The notes: generated from the letters alone by a model not told the origin. A stretch of 64,000 nt of DNA from Methylibium sp. NZG (GCA_001263235.1 LGRD01000010.1:1-64000), one strand, 5' to 3'. Shown: positions 43,749 through 53,904, numbered from the stretch's first letter. Made by a program: numbers and translations.

Positions 43749-44705
43749 TCAAGCCGGCGCGCGCACCGCGCGCCAGCCGCGCTGCACGCCGGTGACCAGC
43801 AGCAGCGCGAGCGCGCCGGCTGCGATGCCGACGAGGCCGTCGAGCACCATCGGCGTCAACGCCTGGAAGACGGTGCCGACCGCCGGCAGCGTGCTCAGGC
43901 GCGTGGCGATGCCCTCGATGCCCTGAGCCAGCGCCGCAAACCCGTGCGTCAAGATGCCGCCGCCCACCAGGAACATCGCCGCCGTGCCGGCGATCGACAG
44001 CCCCTTCATCATGTACGGCGCGGCCTTCAGCACACCGCGCCCGATGCTGCGCTGAAGGCGCGTCCAAGCCCCCTCGCCCGCCCGCTGGCTGAGGTACAAG
44101 CCACCGTCGTCGAGCTTGACAATGCCCGCCACCAGGCCGTAGACGCCCACCGTCATCAGCACCGCCATGCCGCACAACACCGCCACTTGCGTGCCGAACG
44201 GCGACGCGGCGACGGTGCCGAGCGTGATCGCGATGATCTCGGCCGACAGGATGAAGTCGGTGCGCACGGCGCCCTTGATCTTGTCCTTCTCGAGCGCCAC
44301 CATGTCCACGTCTGCGTTAGCCAGCGCGCTCACGCGTTCGGCATGCTGGGCCTGCTCGTCTTCCTTAGCGTGCACGAACTTGTGCGCCAGTTTCTCGAAC
44401 CCCTCATAGCACAGGAACGCGCCGCCGATCATCAGCAGCGGCGTGACGGCCCACGGCGCGAACGCGCTGATGGCCAGCGCCGCCGGCACCAGGATGGCCT
44501 TGTTGACGAACGAGCCCTTGGCGACCGCCCACACCACCGGCAGTTCGCGGTCGGCTCGCACGCCCGAGACCTGCTGCGCATTCAGCGCCAGATCGTCGCC
44601 CAGCACGCCAGCGGTCTTCTTGGCGGCGATCTTGGTCAGCACCGCCACGTCGTCGAGCACGGTGGCGATGTCGTCGATGAGGGTCAGCAGGTTGGCGGCG
44701 GCCAT
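43749..44705 (-). CDS. DUF808 (YedI-like) inner-membrane protein
   Basis: This protein of about 318 residues has several membrane helices and the DUF808 core: NLLTLIDDIATVLDDVAVLTKIAAKKTAGVLGDDLALNA, KGSFVNKAILVPAAL and GAFLCYEGFEKL. The later GAVRTDFILSAEIIAITLG and MVLDGLVGIAAGAL segments are also characteristic. Its function is unknown. The start was placed at MAAANLLTL. Confidence 0.9.
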   Translation of the reverse strand: MAAANLLTLIDDIATVLDDVAVLTKIAAKKTAGVLGDDLALNAQQVSGVRADRELPVVWAVAKGSFVNKAILVPAALAISAFAPWAVTPLLMIGGAFLCYEGFEKLAHKFVHAKEDEQAQHAERVSALANADVDMVALEKDKIKGAVRTDFILSAEIIAITLGTVAASPFGTQVAVLCGMAVLMTVGVYGLVAGIVKLDDGGLYLSQRAGEGAWTRLQRSIGRGVLKAAPYMMKGLSIAGTAAMFLVGGGILTHGFAALAQGIEGIATRLSTLPAVGTVFQALTPMVLDGLVGIAAGALALLLVTGVQRGWRAVRAPA

Positions 44706-44820
44706 ACGGAACTCCGGCAGGGTGGGTGGCAAGGCCGACGGCGCGGGCCACTGCATCGTAAACGACGCTGGCGGCAGACTTCACGGGTGGCGGCGCAGGC
44801 CTGCGCAGCACCTGCGTCCC

Positions 44821-44826
44821 GATAAT
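44821..44826 (+). promoter_or_regulatory. -10-like GATAAT, leaderless start of dbpA
   Basis: GATAAT ends 5 nt before the dbpA ATG. There is no room for a ribosome binding site in such a transcript. Confidence 0.35.
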
Positions 44827-44831
44827 CAGGC

Positions 44832-46295
44832 ATGACCGCCACGCCGACTCCGCCCACCTCGCCCACCGACGGTCCATCGTTCGACACGCTGGACCTGCCC
44901 GCCACGATGCGGGTCAACTTGCAGCAACTCGGCTACCTCGGCATGACGCCGATCCAGGCCGCGAGCCTGCCGCTGGCGCTGGCTGGCCACGACCTGATCG
45001 CGCAGGCCAAGACCGGCAGCGGCAAGACCGCGGCGTATGCGCTCGTGTTGCTGAACGCGCTGGCGCAGCGGCGCAGCGAGCGCCGTGATGTGCGCAAGAA
45101 CGATGGAGTCGCCTCCCACGTGCCGGCCGTGCAGGCGCTCGTGCTGTGCCCCACGCGCGAGCTGGCCGAGCAGGTCACTCAAGAGATTCGCCGCCTCGCG
45201 CGTGCCGAGGAAAACATCAAGGCGCTGACACTGTGCGGCGGCTCGGCGCTGAGGCCGCAAGAACAGAGCCTGGCTCACGGCGCCCACGTGGTGGTGGGCA
45301 CGCCGGGACGCGTGCTGGACCACCTTCAGCGCGGCAGCCTGAACCTGGCTGGCCTGCAGACGCTGGTGCTGGACGAGGCCGACCGCATGCTCGACATGGG
45401 CTTCTTCGACGACATCGCTGCGGTCGCCAAACAAGCGCCGAAGGAGCGCCAGACGCTGCTGTTCTCGGCCACCTACCCCGAGGGCATCGCCAAGCTCGCA
45501 GCGCAGTTCATGCGCGAGCCCAAAGAGGTCAAGCTGCTCGCGCGCCACGCCGCCGGCAAGATCCGCCAGCGCTTCTACGAGGTGCGCGAGGACGAACGGC
45601 TGCACGCCGTCTCGCTGCTGCTGAACCACTTTCGGCCCGCCAGCACGCTCGCGTTCTGCAACACGCGCCAGCAGTGCCGCGACCTGGTGGCGGTGCTGCG
45701 CGCGCAAGGCTTCGTCGCGCTGGCGCTGCACGGCGAGCTCGACCAGCGCGAGCGCGACCAGGTGCTGGTGCAGTTTGCCAACCGCAGTTGTTCGGTTCTG
45801 GTGGCCACCGACGTGGCCGCGCGCGGCCTGGACATCGCGCAGCTCGAGGCGGTGATCAATGTCGACATCACGCCCGACCCCGAGGTGCACGTGCACCGCA
45901 TCGGCCGCACCGGCCGTGTTGACGAGGCAGGCTGGGCGTTCAGCCTGGCCAGCCTGGACGAGATGGGCAGCGTCGGCAAGATCGAGCAGGCGCAGGGTAC
46001 TGAGAGCGAATGGCACCCGCTGAGCAGCCTCGTGCCCAGCAGCACCGAGCCGCTGGTGCCGCCGCGCGTGACGCTGCAGATCGTCGGCGGCCGCAAAGAG
46101 AAGATCCGCGCCGGCGACGTGCTGGGCGCGCTGACCAAGGACGCCGGCTTTGCGGCGGCGCAGATCGGCAAGATCGACGTGAACCCGTTTTCGACCTACG
46201 TCGCGGTCGATCGACAGATTGCCAAACAGGCGCTGGCCAAGCTCAACGGCGGCAGGGTCAAGGGCAAGAGCGTGAAGGCGCGGCTCGTCGAATAG
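44832..46295 (+). CDS. dbpA: ATP-dependent RNA helicase DbpA
   Basis: This 487-residue DEAD-box helicase acts on 23S rRNA hairpin 92 during 50S assembly. It has the Q-motif GMTPIQAASLP, Walker A AKTGSGKT (about 58-65), PTRELA, GTPGR, DEAD in VLDEADRMLDMGF (about 180), SAT and the late HRIGRTGR. The C-terminal RNA-binding domain (about 405-487), with GDVLGALTKDAGF and IGKIDVNPFSTYVAV, identifies DbpA over other DEAD helicases. It is divergent from the DUF808 gene. Confidence 0.95.
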   Translation: MTATPTPPTSPTDGPSFDTLDLPATMRVNLQQLGYLGMTPIQAASLPLALAGHDLIAQAKTGSGKTAAYALVLLNALAQRRSERRDVRKNDGVASHVPAVQALVLCPTRELAEQVTQEIRRLARAEENIKALTLCGGSALRPQEQSLAHGAHVVVGTPGRVLDHLQRGSLNLAGLQTLVLDEADRMLDMGFFDDIAAVAKQAPKERQTLLFSATYPEGIAKLAAQFMREPKEVKLLARHAAGKIRQRFYEVREDERLHAVSLLLNHFRPASTLAFCNTRQQCRDLVAVLRAQGFVALALHGELDQRERDQVLVQFANRSCSVLVATDVAARGLDIAQLEAVINVDITPDPEVHVHRIGRTGRVDEAGWAFSLASLDEMGSVGKIEQAQGTESEWHPLSSLVPSSTEPLVPPRVTLQIVGGRKEKIRAGDVLGALTKDAGFAAAQIGKIDVNPFSTYVAVDRQIAKQALAKLNGGRVKGKSVKARLVE

Positions 46296-46478
46296 CTTGG
46301 TTGCGGCAACCCGGTACGAGACGCCGGCCGCACCGCGAAGGTGCGTTGCTTGATCTGTGTCCGCCAGATTGAGACAAAGATGACCGAATCAGGGTCAATT
46401 CGGCACCAGTCCAGGATGAATACGGGTTTTCCCTTAGACTGGCACCTTCCTCAATTCAGACCTCGTCTCCCTTCTCTC

Positions 46479-46664
46479 ATGGCTTCGTTCTTCAGCTCCC
46501 TCGTGAGCCTGCTCGACTTCTCACCCGTGTCCACGCAAGACCGCGACGAAAAATACCTCGCCGACTCGGCCGACCTCTACGACCTGGAGCGCCGCATGCG
46601 CCAGCTCGAATCGGGCAACGCCAACCTCTGCGCCTCGGGGCCGTACGCAATCTTCATGCGCTGA
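46479..46664 (+). CDS. DUF3563 small protein
   Basis: This protein of about 61 residues has the DUF3563 pattern: DRDEKYLADSADLYDLERRMRQLESG. It is seen mainly in Burkholderiales and its function is unknown. A longer upstream reading frame exists, but the ATG at 46479 fits the family start. A hairpin follows 9 bp after the stop. Confidence 0.72.
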   Translation: MASFFSSLVSLLDFSPVSTQDRDEKYLADSADLYDLERRMRQLESGNANLCASGPYAIFMR

Positions 46665-46672
46665 ACGGGCTT

Positions 46673-46691
46673 GACGCGCATCGTGCGCGTC
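46673..46691. terminator. hairpin between convergent DUF3563 gene and fhs
   Basis: GACGCGCA-TCG-TGCGCGTC is a perfect 8-bp stem with a 3-nt loop in the 52-bp gap between the convergent genes. It can serve both directions. No clear U-tract is present. Confidence 0.45.
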
Positions 46692-46716
46692 GGGCGCCGC
46701 CGCAGGGGACGGTTCA

Positions 46717-48390
46717 TCAGAACAACCCCTTGATCCGCCCCGCGTCGTCCACGTCGATCGCGTTGGCCGACGGCACCTTGGGCAGCCCCGGCATCGTCAT
46801 CACGTCGCCGCAGACCATCACGACGAAGCCGGCGCCGGCGGCCAGCCGCACTTCGCGCACGTCGAGCACATGCCCACTCGGCGCGCCGCGCAGTTTCGGA
46901 TCGGTCGAGAACGAGTACTGCGTTTTCGCAATGCACACCGGCAAGCGGCCGTAACCCTGCGCCTGCAGCGCGTCGATCTGCGCGCGCACCTTGGCGTCGG
47001 CTTCCACGCCGGCCGCACCGTAGACGCGCGTGGCGATGTGCGTCACCTTGTCCCACAGGCTGTCGTCGGTTTCGTAGACGAAGCGAAAACTGTTCGGCCG
47101 GTCGCACAGCGCCACCACCTCGCGGGCCAGGTCGGCAGCGCCTTTGCCGCCCTCGGCCCAATGGCGGGCCACCACCACCTTGGCGCCTTGCGCCTGCGTG
47201 CGCGAGGTCAGCAAGTCGACCTCGGCCGCAGTGTCGTGCGTGCGGTGGTTCAGCGCCACCACGCAAGGCATGCCGTAGCGCTGCTGCACGTTGTCGACGT
47301 GGCGCTCCAGGTTGACCAGGCCGCGCTGCAGCGCGTCGAGGTTTTCGATCGACGCGTCCTTCACCTCCACGCCGCCGTGGTACTTGAGCGCGCGCACCGT
47401 CGCCACGATCACCACTGCCGACGGCCTCAAGCCCGACTCGCGGCACTTGATGTCGATGAATTTCTCGGCGCCCAGGTCAGCGCCGAACCCGGCTTCGGTC
47501 ACCACGTAATCGGCCAGCTTCAGCGCCGTGCTGGTTGCCAGCACCGAGTTGCAGCCGTGCGCGATGTTGGCAAACGGGCCGCCGTGGATGAACGCCAGGT
47601 TGTGCTCCAGCGTCTGCACCAGGTTGGGCGCGAGCGCGTCCTTCAGCAGCGCGGTCATCGCGCCGTGGGCTTGCAGGTCGGCGGCGCAGATGGGTTTGAG
47701 GTCTGCTGTGCGGCCGACGACGATGCGGCCCAGCCGCGCCTTCAGGTCGGCCAGGCTGGTGGCAAGGCACAGGATCGCCATCACTTCGGAGGCGACGACG
47801 ATGTCGAAACTGTCCTGCCGCGGGTAGCCGTTGGCCGGCCCGCCCAGGCCCACGTTGATGTCGCGCAGCGCGCGGTCGTTCATGTCCATCACCCGCTTCC
47901 ACGTGATGCGCCGCACGTCGAAGCCGAGCGCATTGCCGTGGTGGATGTGGTTGTCGATCAGCGCGGCGAGCAGGTTGTTGGCCAGTGCGATGGCCGCGAA
48001 GTCGCCGGTGAAGTGCAGGTTGATGTCTTCCATCGGCACCACCTGCGCATGGCCGCCGCCGGCTGCACCGCCTTTCATGCCGAACACCGGGCCGAGCGAG
48101 GGTTCGCGCAGGCAGATCACCGCCTTCTTGCCGATGTGGTTCAGCGCGTCGCCAAGGCCGACGGTGGTGGTGGTTTTGCCTTCGCCGGCCGGCGTGGGCG
48201 AAATGGCCGTCACCAGGATGAGCTTGCCGTCGGGCCGCCCCTGCAGCGAGGCGATGTGGTCGAGCGACAGCTTGGCCTTGTGGTGACCGTAGGGCGACAG
48301 GTGCTCATCAGCCAGCCCGAGCCGCTCACGGGCCAGCGGGATGATCCTTTGCAGCTTGGCCGCCTGGGCGATGTCGATGTCACTGAGCAC
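46717..48390 (-). CDS. fhs: formate-tetrahydrofolate ligase
   Basis: This protein of about 557 residues makes 10-formyl-THF from formate, THF and ATP in one-carbon metabolism. It has ATP-binding [18 protein letters not shown] (about 67-84), [42 protein letters not shown], and the later [16 protein letters not shown] and [16 protein letters not shown]. The GTG start has GGAG 8 bp upstream. It reads through to the normal family end. Confidence 0.95.
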   Translation of the reverse strand: MLSDIDIAQAAKLQRIIPLARERLGLADEHLSPYGHHKAKLSLDHIASLQGRPDGKLILVTAISPTPAGEGKTTTTVGLGDALNHIGKKAVICLREPSLGPVFGMKGGAAGGGHAQVVPMEDINLHFTGDFAAIALANNLLAALIDNHIHHGNALGFDVRRITWKRVMDMNDRALRDINVGLGGPANGYPRQDSFDIVVASEVMAILCLATSLADLKARLGRIVVGRTADLKPICAADLQAHGAMTALLKDALAPNLVQTLEHNLAFIHGGPFANIAHGCNSVLATSTALKLADYVVTEAGFGADLGAEKFIDIKCRESGLRPSAVVIVATVRALKYHGGVEVKDASIENLDALQRGLVNLERHVDNVQQRYGMPCVVALNHRTHDTAAEVDLLTSRTQAQGAKVVVARHWAEGGKGAADLAREVVALCDRPNSFRFVYETDDSLWDKVTHIATRVYGAAGVEADAKVRAQIDALQAQGYGRLPVCIAKTQYSFSTDPKLRGAPSGHVLDVREVRLAAGAGFVVMVCGDVMTMPGLPKVPSANAIDVDDAGRIKGLF

Positions 48391-48592
48391 GGTGTCGTCT
48401 CCGATGGTTCGGTTGAAGGATGCACAGGCGACCCGTGGCCCATGTCGCGCCGGATTATCTGAGCCTTCCGCAACGTCCTGGCAGTCGATGAACGTCGCTG
48501 CGCCGTGCGGCAAGTTTTCACACGCACGCAGGCGCCGATCCTTCACCTGGGGGATGACGACGGCGCAGCGCCGGTGCCACGATGGTTTCACC

Positions 48593-49510
48593 ATGCACAC
48601 GGCCTCGCTCAGCTTCGGATCCCTGCTGCTGCGCCGCCCGCGCTGGCTGCTGCGCGGCGCGCTGGCGGCGCTGGCGACGCTGGCCGGCGTGACCAGCCTG
48701 GAGGTGCAGCAGCGGCGCTGGATCTTCCAGGCCGGCTTGTCCAGCAACCCGGCGCGCGCGCAAGCCGCCGCCGGGCTGCAGGACCGCTGGATCGCGTTCG
48801 ACTCCGAAGAGAGCGGCGCCCCCGCGCAACTGCACGGCCTGTGGCTGCCGCAGATGACCGAGGATGCGCCGGTGCTGCTGTTCCTGCATGGCGCGCGCTG
48901 GGACATTCGCAGCAGCGCACAGCGCATGCGCAGCCTGCACGCGTTGGGCTTTTCGGTGCTGGGCATCGACTACCGCGGCTTCGGCCAGAGCACGCCGGCC
49001 CTGCCGTCTGAACGGCTGGCCTGCGAAGACGCACGCGCGGCCTGGGCCTGGCTTGCACGCCAGCATCCGCAGACGCGGCGCTACATCGGCGGCCACTCGC
49101 TCGGTGGCGCGATTGCAGTGCAGTTGGCGACGCAGGTGGACGACGCCTCGGGCCTGATCGTCGAAGGCACGTTCACCTCCATCCCCGAGGTGATCGGCCT
49201 GAACCGACGCTGGCGGCCACTTGGCTCGCTGGTTGGCTCGATGATCGGCTCGTTGATCGCCTCGTTGATCACACAGCGCTTCGATTCGGCGGCGCAAGTC
49301 CATCAGGTCAAGGTGCCCACGCTGGTGGTGCACGGCAGTGCCGACGTGTTCGTACGCCCCGAGTTGGGCCACGCCCTGTTCGAGCGCGTCACGGCGCCCA
49401 AGCGCTTCGTGCTCGTGCAGGGCGGCGCTCACCACGACACGCACGCGCTCGGGCAGGCGCAGTGCCGCGCAGCGCTCGGCGAGCTGTTCGGGATGAGCAA
49501 CTCCGCTTGA
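48593..49510 (+). CDS. membrane-anchored alpha/beta hydrolase
   Basis: This protein of about 305 residues has one N-terminal membrane helix ([14 protein letters not shown]). The hydrolase fold carries [15 protein letters not shown] (oxyanion loop), nucleophile Ser in [12 protein letters not shown], Asp in VHGSADVFV and His in [10 protein letters not shown]. It resembles bacterial BEM46/YfhR-type hydrolases. Substrate is unknown. It is divergent from fhs. Confidence 0.85.
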   Translation: MHTASLSFGSLLLRRPRWLLRGALAALATLAGVTSLEVQQRRWIFQAGLSSNPARAQAAAGLQDRWIAFDSEESGAPAQLHGLWLPQMTEDAPVLLFLHGARWDIRSSAQRMRSLHALGFSVLGIDYRGFGQSTPALPSERLACEDARAAWAWLARQHPQTRRYIGGHSLGGAIAVQLATQVDDASGLIVEGTFTSIPEVIGLNRRWRPLGSLVGSMIGSLIASLITQRFDSAAQVHQVKVPTLVVHGSADVFVRPELGHALFERVTAPKRFVLVQGGAHHDTHALGQAQCRAALGELFGMSNSA

Positions 49511-49635
49511 CGGGTCGGGTCGGCGCAGCGCGCCGAGTGCGTTGAAGCGTCGATGCTGGCGGCCACAGCCGGTCTCCACTTCGCGGCGGGTAGCATGCTT
49601 CGGCAAGGCAAGAACACGCCACGTCTGGAGCGCGA

Positions 49636-51057
49636 ATGAACCCTTCCCACCCTGCGGCCACGCAGTTGGCCGACTGCACCGCCAGCGAGCTGCTGGACTT
49701 GTACCGAGCCCGCCGAGCTTCGCCGTTGGAGGCCACACGTGCGGTGCTGGCGCGCATCGACTCCCTCAACCCCAAGCTCAACGCGTTCTGCCTCGTCGCC
49801 CACGAGACGGCGCTGCAACAGGCGCGCGACAGCGAGGCGCGCTGGCTGCGCGCGGAGCCGAAAGGCCCACTCGACGGCGTGCCGGTGTCGATCAAGGACC
49901 TGATCCTCACGCGCGGCTGGCCCACGCTGCGTGGCAGCCTCACGGTCGACGCCAAGCAGCCCTGGGAGGTCGACGCCCCCGCCACCGCCCGCCTGCGGCA
50001 AGCCGGCGCCGTGCTGCTGGGCAAGACGACGACGCCCGAGTTCGGCTGCAAGGGCGAAACCAACTCGCCGCGCAGCGGCATCACCCGCAATCCGTGGGAC
50101 TTGAGCAAGACGCCCGGCGGCTCGTCGGGCGGCACAGCCGCGGCGGTGGCGGCGGGCCTGGGGCCACTGTCGGTGGGCACCGACGGGGCAGGCTCAGTGC
50201 GCATCCCGGCGGCGTTCTGCGGCAATGTCGGCTTGAAGCCGAGCTTCGGGCGGGTGCCGGCGTATCCGCTGTCGCCGTTCGGCTCGGTGGCGCACCTGGG
50301 CCCGCACACGATGAGCGTGCGCGACGCGGCGCTGATGCTCGATGTGCTGAAGCAGCCTGACCCGCGCGACTGGACCTCGCTGCCGCCCGACGCCAGCGAC
50401 AGCCTCGCCGGGCTCGACGATGGCATTCGCGGGTGGAAAATCGCCTACTCGCCGACCCTCGGCTACGCCACCAACGTCGACCCGGAAGTCGCCGCTGCCG
50501 TGCACGCCGCGGTGCAGCAACTGCAAACCCTCGGCGCGCATGTGGAGCAGATCGACCCTGGCTTCGACGACCCGCTGGACATCACCACCGGCTTGTGGTT
50601 CCTGGGCTCATGGACGGTGTGGAACACGCTGACGCCTGAGCAGCAGGCCGTCGTCGACCCCGACTTTCGGGCCCAGGCGCAACTCGGCTCGACGCAGAGC
50701 GCGCTCGACATCCAGCAACTCAACGCACGGCGCGGCGTGCTGGGCGCGCACATGCGCCAGTTCATGCAGCGCTTTGACCTGCTCGTCACACCGACAGTGG
50801 CCGTGCCCGCGTTCGAGGCGCGGCCGGCCGGCCACTCGCCGATGAACCCGCGCGCCATGCTCGGCTGGACGCCGTTCTCCTACCCGTTCAACCTGACCCA
50901 GCAGCCCGCCTGCACCATTCCTTGCGGCCTGACGCGGGCCGGGCTGCCGATCGGCCTTCAGTTCGTCGGCCCGATGCTCGGCGACGCGCGGGTGCTGCGC
51001 GCCGCGCGTGCCTGGGAGTGCGTGCGGCCGATCCCGAGACCGCCTCGGTTCGACTGA
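49636..51057 (+). CDS. amidase signature family enzyme
   Basis: This 473-residue amidase has the Ser-cisSer-Lys triad visible: Lys in VSIKDLIL (about 86), cis-Ser and nucleophile Ser in TPGGSSGGTAAAVAAGL and DGAGSVRIPAAFCG (about 159-190). Length is normal for the GatA-like/amidase family. It is not in a gatCAB context, so it is more likely a free amide or nitrile-pathway amidase than the tRNA amidotransferase. Confidence 0.9.
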   Translation: MNPSHPAATQLADCTASELLDLYRARRASPLEATRAVLARIDSLNPKLNAFCLVAHETALQQARDSEARWLRAEPKGPLDGVPVSIKDLILTRGWPTLRGSLTVDAKQPWEVDAPATARLRQAGAVLLGKTTTPEFGCKGETNSPRSGITRNPWDLSKTPGGSSGGTAAAVAAGLGPLSVGTDGAGSVRIPAAFCGNVGLKPSFGRVPAYPLSPFGSVAHLGPHTMSVRDAALMLDVLKQPDPRDWTSLPPDASDSLAGLDDGIRGWKIAYSPTLGYATNVDPEVAAAVHAAVQQLQTLGAHVEQIDPGFDDPLDITTGLWFLGSWTVWNTLTPEQQAVVDPDFRAQAQLGSTQSALDIQQLNARRGVLGAHMRQFMQRFDLLVTPTVAVPAFEARPAGHSPMNPRAMLGWTPFSYPFNLTQQPACTIPCGLTRAGLPIGLQFVGPMLGDARVLRAARAWECVRPIPRPPRFD

Positions 51058-51280
51058 AGCGCATCGGCAAGTTGCCGCTTGCGGAACAAGTGTGCAGGCC
51101 CGCGGCGAGCGAGCCACGAACCGACGCGCGGGTGCGTCACGCTGCACCGTTTTTGCACCGCGTGCGTGCAACGAACCACGAACGTGGGACTGCGCCCGCC
51201 GACAATCTTGCCGATGATTCGTGTGCGGAGCTCGGCGCCTGACGGCGCGGCGCGCTGCAAAGGGGTGGCAAGGGGCGGTG

Positions 51281-51781
51281 ATGGATGAGTGGCTGGTGGA
51301 ATTGTGGGCTGTCGTTGCAGGTGTGGGCCTGCTAGGGGTGGCCGCCGGGAGGGGGTGGGCTCGATTGCGCTCGTCGCACGCGCGGCGCCGGCGCGCCGGC
51401 AAGCTGGCGGCGGTCCAGGCGATGTTCGACCAAGAGCGACTGCGTCGCGAGCAACTCGAGGCCGAACTGCATGCCCAGCGGGCGCGCTGCTTTGCACTTG
51501 AGCATGAACTCGAATCACGGGAGAGCGATTGGGCGCAGTCGAGTCCGACACCGATTTCCTTTGACGCCGAAACCTTCCAGGTCGACCGCTCGCCGGAGCC
51601 TGACGCGGCAGGCGCCTCGTTGCAGGCCGATCGCATCGCGACGCTCGAAGGTCAGGTCCGCGACCTGCAGGATCTGCTGTCCAAGGTGACGTCTCGCGCC
51701 AGGCCGCTGCAGGCGCGCCAGCGGCTGGCGGTCGAACTGGTCGACGACGTCACGCCGAAGCTCCCGCAAGCCAGCTCCTGA
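51281..51781 (+). CDS. single-span membrane coiled-coil protein A
   Basis: This protein of about 166 residues is not a recognised family. It has one N-terminal membrane helix (LVELWAVVAGVGLLGVAAG) and a basic stop-transfer stretch (RSSHARRRRAGK). A coiled coil follows (about 45-80, DQERLRREQLEAELHAQRA) with a second helix near 125 (RIATLEGQVRDLQDLLSKV). AAGGGGCGG precedes the ATG. It is the first of four small genes on this strand. Confidence 0.6.
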   Translation: MDEWLVELWAVVAGVGLLGVAAGRGWARLRSSHARRRRAGKLAAVQAMFDQERLRREQLEAELHAQRARCFALEHELESRESDWAQSSPTPISFDAETFQVDRSPEPDAAGASLQADRIATLEGQVRDLQDLLSKVTSRARPLQARQRLAVELVDDVTPKLPQASS

Positions 51782-51924
51782 GCGCCGCCTGGCGCTGCGG
51801 ACAGCGGCGTCGCACCCGGGGGCAAAAGTCACAGTCGGGCGGCGCCCGCGCGACGAATCGCAGCGATTTCATGCACGTTGCTGCGCCACCCTGCGGCACC
51901 CGATTTTCAACACCAGCACGCTGA

Positions 51925-51952
51925 GTGACAATGATGTTCGAACTGGTTAATT
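51925..51952 (+). promoter_or_regulatory. candidate promoter for small-gene cluster
   Basis: GTGACA and TTAATT are separated by 16 bp in an unusually AT-rich 60-bp stretch upstream of the gene at 52004. The -35 match is fair and the -10 weak, so it is only a candidate. Confidence 0.3.
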
Positions 51953-52003
51953 CAGCGACGTGAGACGTCGCACGACCCATTGAGAGCGCAACCGAAAGAG
52001 TCC

Positions 52004-52144
52004 ATGCGCATGAAGAAGAATCTGATCATCGTGGCCTGGGCGATTGGCCTTGCAGGCATCGCCTGGACGTGCAGCAGTCGGCACGACGTCGTCACTCAGT
52101 CGGGGTCGCAGTCGCAGTGGCCTGTCGCAGGGGGAATGGTCTGA
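52004..52144 (+). CDS. small membrane protein B
   Basis: This 46-residue protein (MRMKKNLIIVAWAIGLAGIAW start) has one helix followed by a short polar tail. Its TGA overlaps the next start as TGATG, so the next gene is translationally coupled to it. A Shine-Dalgarno-like GAAAGAG lies before the ATG. It is too short for family assignment. Confidence 0.5.
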   Translation: MRMKKNLIIVAWAIGLAGIAWTCSSRHDVVTQSGSQSQWPVAGGMV

Positions 52145-52458
52145 TGGCCTCGCTGCAAGCCAGCCCGTGGTTTCCGCTGTTGGCGATCGGCTTGGCGGGA
52201 TTGCTGTGCGGCTGGGTGCTGGGGCTCGTGCGCGGTCAACTTGGCGAGCGCGCTGCGGCGGCTCGGGTCGCAAAGCTCTGCGAGCAGCTCGACGCCCAGG
52301 ACAGAAAGCTCCACGGCCTGCGCAACGACCTGCGCGCCGCCCAACTGAATGCGCTGGAGCTTCAGGCGGCGCTGGACGTGCGACACACGGTGTCGGCGTT
52401 GCGTCTTGAAGAAAACGAGGACCCGGCGTTCTTCCGGCGTTTGGTCCGTGCGCTTTGA
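52144..52458 (+). CDS. single-span membrane coiled-coil protein C
   Basis: This 104-residue protein has an N-terminal membrane helix (FPLLAIGLAGLLCGWVLGLV) and a coiled coil (about 33-75, GERAAAARVAKLCEQLDAQDRK). The layout copies that of protein A, 500 bp upstream. It may be a diverged paralogue or partner. It starts at the ATG overlapping the stop of gene B. Function is unknown. Confidence 0.6.
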   Translation: MASLQASPWFPLLAIGLAGLLCGWVLGLVRGQLGERAAAARVAKLCEQLDAQDRKLHGLRNDLRAAQLNALELQAALDVRHTVSALRLEENEDPAFFRRLVRAL

Positions 52459-52486
52459 GCGCGGCATTGACAACTTGGAGCAGGCA

Positions 52487-52687
52487 GTGACCTCACCCTC
52501 AGAACCCTTGTGGCCCTATGTCCTTCTCGCTGTGGGCTGGAGCGTCGCGTGCGGCTACCTGCTCGTGCGAGCTCGGGTGCGCCCGAGGGGCAAAGCGTCG
52601 GAGCCCCTGGGCGCACCCGAGTCGCTCGCTGAGGCGCCAAGCCATGGCGGAGCCTGGGGACGCGACACGCAAGCCGGGCGCATGTAG
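52487..52687 (+). CDS. small membrane protein D
   Basis: This protein of about 66 residues has one membrane helix (WPYVLLAVGWSVACGYLLV), a basic stop-transfer and a polar tail. The GTG start was chosen because GGAG precedes it at good spacing; an upstream GTG at 52448 would add 13 residues and overlap gene C. No family was recognised. Confidence 0.5.
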   Translation: MTSPSEPLWPYVLLAVGWSVACGYLLVRARVRPRGKASEPLGAPESLAEAPSHGGAWGRDTQAGRM

Positions 52688-52710
52688 CCGTCCAGGCGAC
52701 AATTCCGCCG

Positions 52711-53904
52711 ATGCATTCCCGGCTTCCAGCACCTGCTCTCTTCCTTTTGTTCTTCGCGCTGACGGCGTCGGCGCATGCCGTTCAGGTTTGCGACCTCGAC
52801 GGCCAGTCTGTCAACCCAGCCAACGGAAACACCACCGCCGGCAAAACCGGGCTGATGCGCTGCCGCGATGGCGCGGGCGGCCCCCTGCAGCGTGAGCAGG
52901 AGCTGCGCAACGGCGTGTTCATGGGCCTCGTGCGCCAGTACCGCGATGGCTTTCTGCAACGCGAGCACCAGGTCAACGAACGCGGCAACCGCGACGGCAT
53001 CGCGCGCGAATACGCGGCGACCGCCAGCCCCAACCAGCTACTGCTCGAAGAAACGATGCGCGATGGCAGCAACGTCGGCCTGACGCGCGCCTGGCACCCC
53101 AATGGTCGCCTGCGGCGCGTCAGCTTCATGGACGACGGGGGGCGCGAGTTGGCGTCGGCCCGTTTCACGCCGCAAGGCCAGCTCAGTGAATTGCGCTGCG
53201 GGCCGCGCCCCGTGCTCAAGCCCGATGTGGCCGACGACGCGCTGTGCGGCCACGCGAGCGACAAGCCGGTGACGGTGGGGCTGCACGGCGAAGACGGCAC
53301 GCTGCGATCGCGCCTCACGCACGAGCGCGGCGAGCGGCGCCGCAGCGAGCTGCTGTGGGGCAACGGCCAGGTGCGCGAACTGCAGGAGATGGGCACCACC
53401 GACGGCAGCGAGCGCAGCTTTTCCGCTGACGGCGTGAAACGCCGCGAGCAGCGTTGGGTCGCCGCAGCCGACGGCACGCGCAGCCGCAGGGTCACCACAC
53501 TGGACCAGGAGTTCCACGAGAGCGGCAAGCTCGTGCGCGAGCGCCGCTGGCGAGTCACCGACCGCGGCGGCGAACTCGAGCTCGAACACACCTGGTACCT
53601 CAACGGCCAACCCAAGGCGCGTCTCGACTACCTGAGCGTGGACAACCAGCCCGCCCGGCGCGACACGCAGTTTCACGACAACGGCAAGCCGGCGTCCGAG
53701 GGCCTGTGGCTGCTCAAGGGCCGTTACGACACCGTGGCCAGCGGCGTTCACAAGCAGTTCGACGACACAGGCCGGCTGCGGCGCGAACGCTTCCACGACG
53801 GCCGCGGCCGCGTCAACCGCGAGCGCGACCTGGACGAGGCCGGCGCGGTCACGCGCGATGAAGAGGTCTTCGAAGACGGGTCGCGCAAGGCGCTGGGCCG
53901 GTAG
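52711..53904 (+). CDS. secreted MORN-like repeat protein
   Basis: This 397-residue protein has a signal peptide (FLLFFALTASAHA) and an array of MORN_2-like repeats: motifs of the type W-x-NGQ-x-R-x-E, for example WHPNGRLRRVSFMDDGGREL, GNGQVRELQEMG, YLNGQPKARLDY, HDNGKPASEG and FDDTGRLRRE. Such beta-strand repeats usually build a protein-interaction surface. A GACAAT hexamer ends 7 nt before the ATG. It follows the small membrane gene cluster on the same strand. Confidence 0.68.
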   Translation: MHSRLPAPALFLLFFALTASAHAVQVCDLDGQSVNPANGNTTAGKTGLMRCRDGAGGPLQREQELRNGVFMGLVRQYRDGFLQREHQVNERGNRDGIAREYAATASPNQLLLEETMRDGSNVGLTRAWHPNGRLRRVSFMDDGGRELASARFTPQGQLSELRCGPRPVLKPDVADDALCGHASDKPVTVGLHGEDGTLRSRLTHERGERRRSELLWGNGQVRELQEMGTTDGSERSFSADGVKRREQRWVAAADGTRSRRVTTLDQEFHESGKLVRERRWRVTDRGGELELEHTWYLNGQPKARLDYLSVDNQPARRDTQFHDNGKPASEGLWLLKGRYDTVASGVHKQFDDTGRLRRERFHDGRGRVNRERDLDEAGAVTRDEEVFEDGSRKALGR

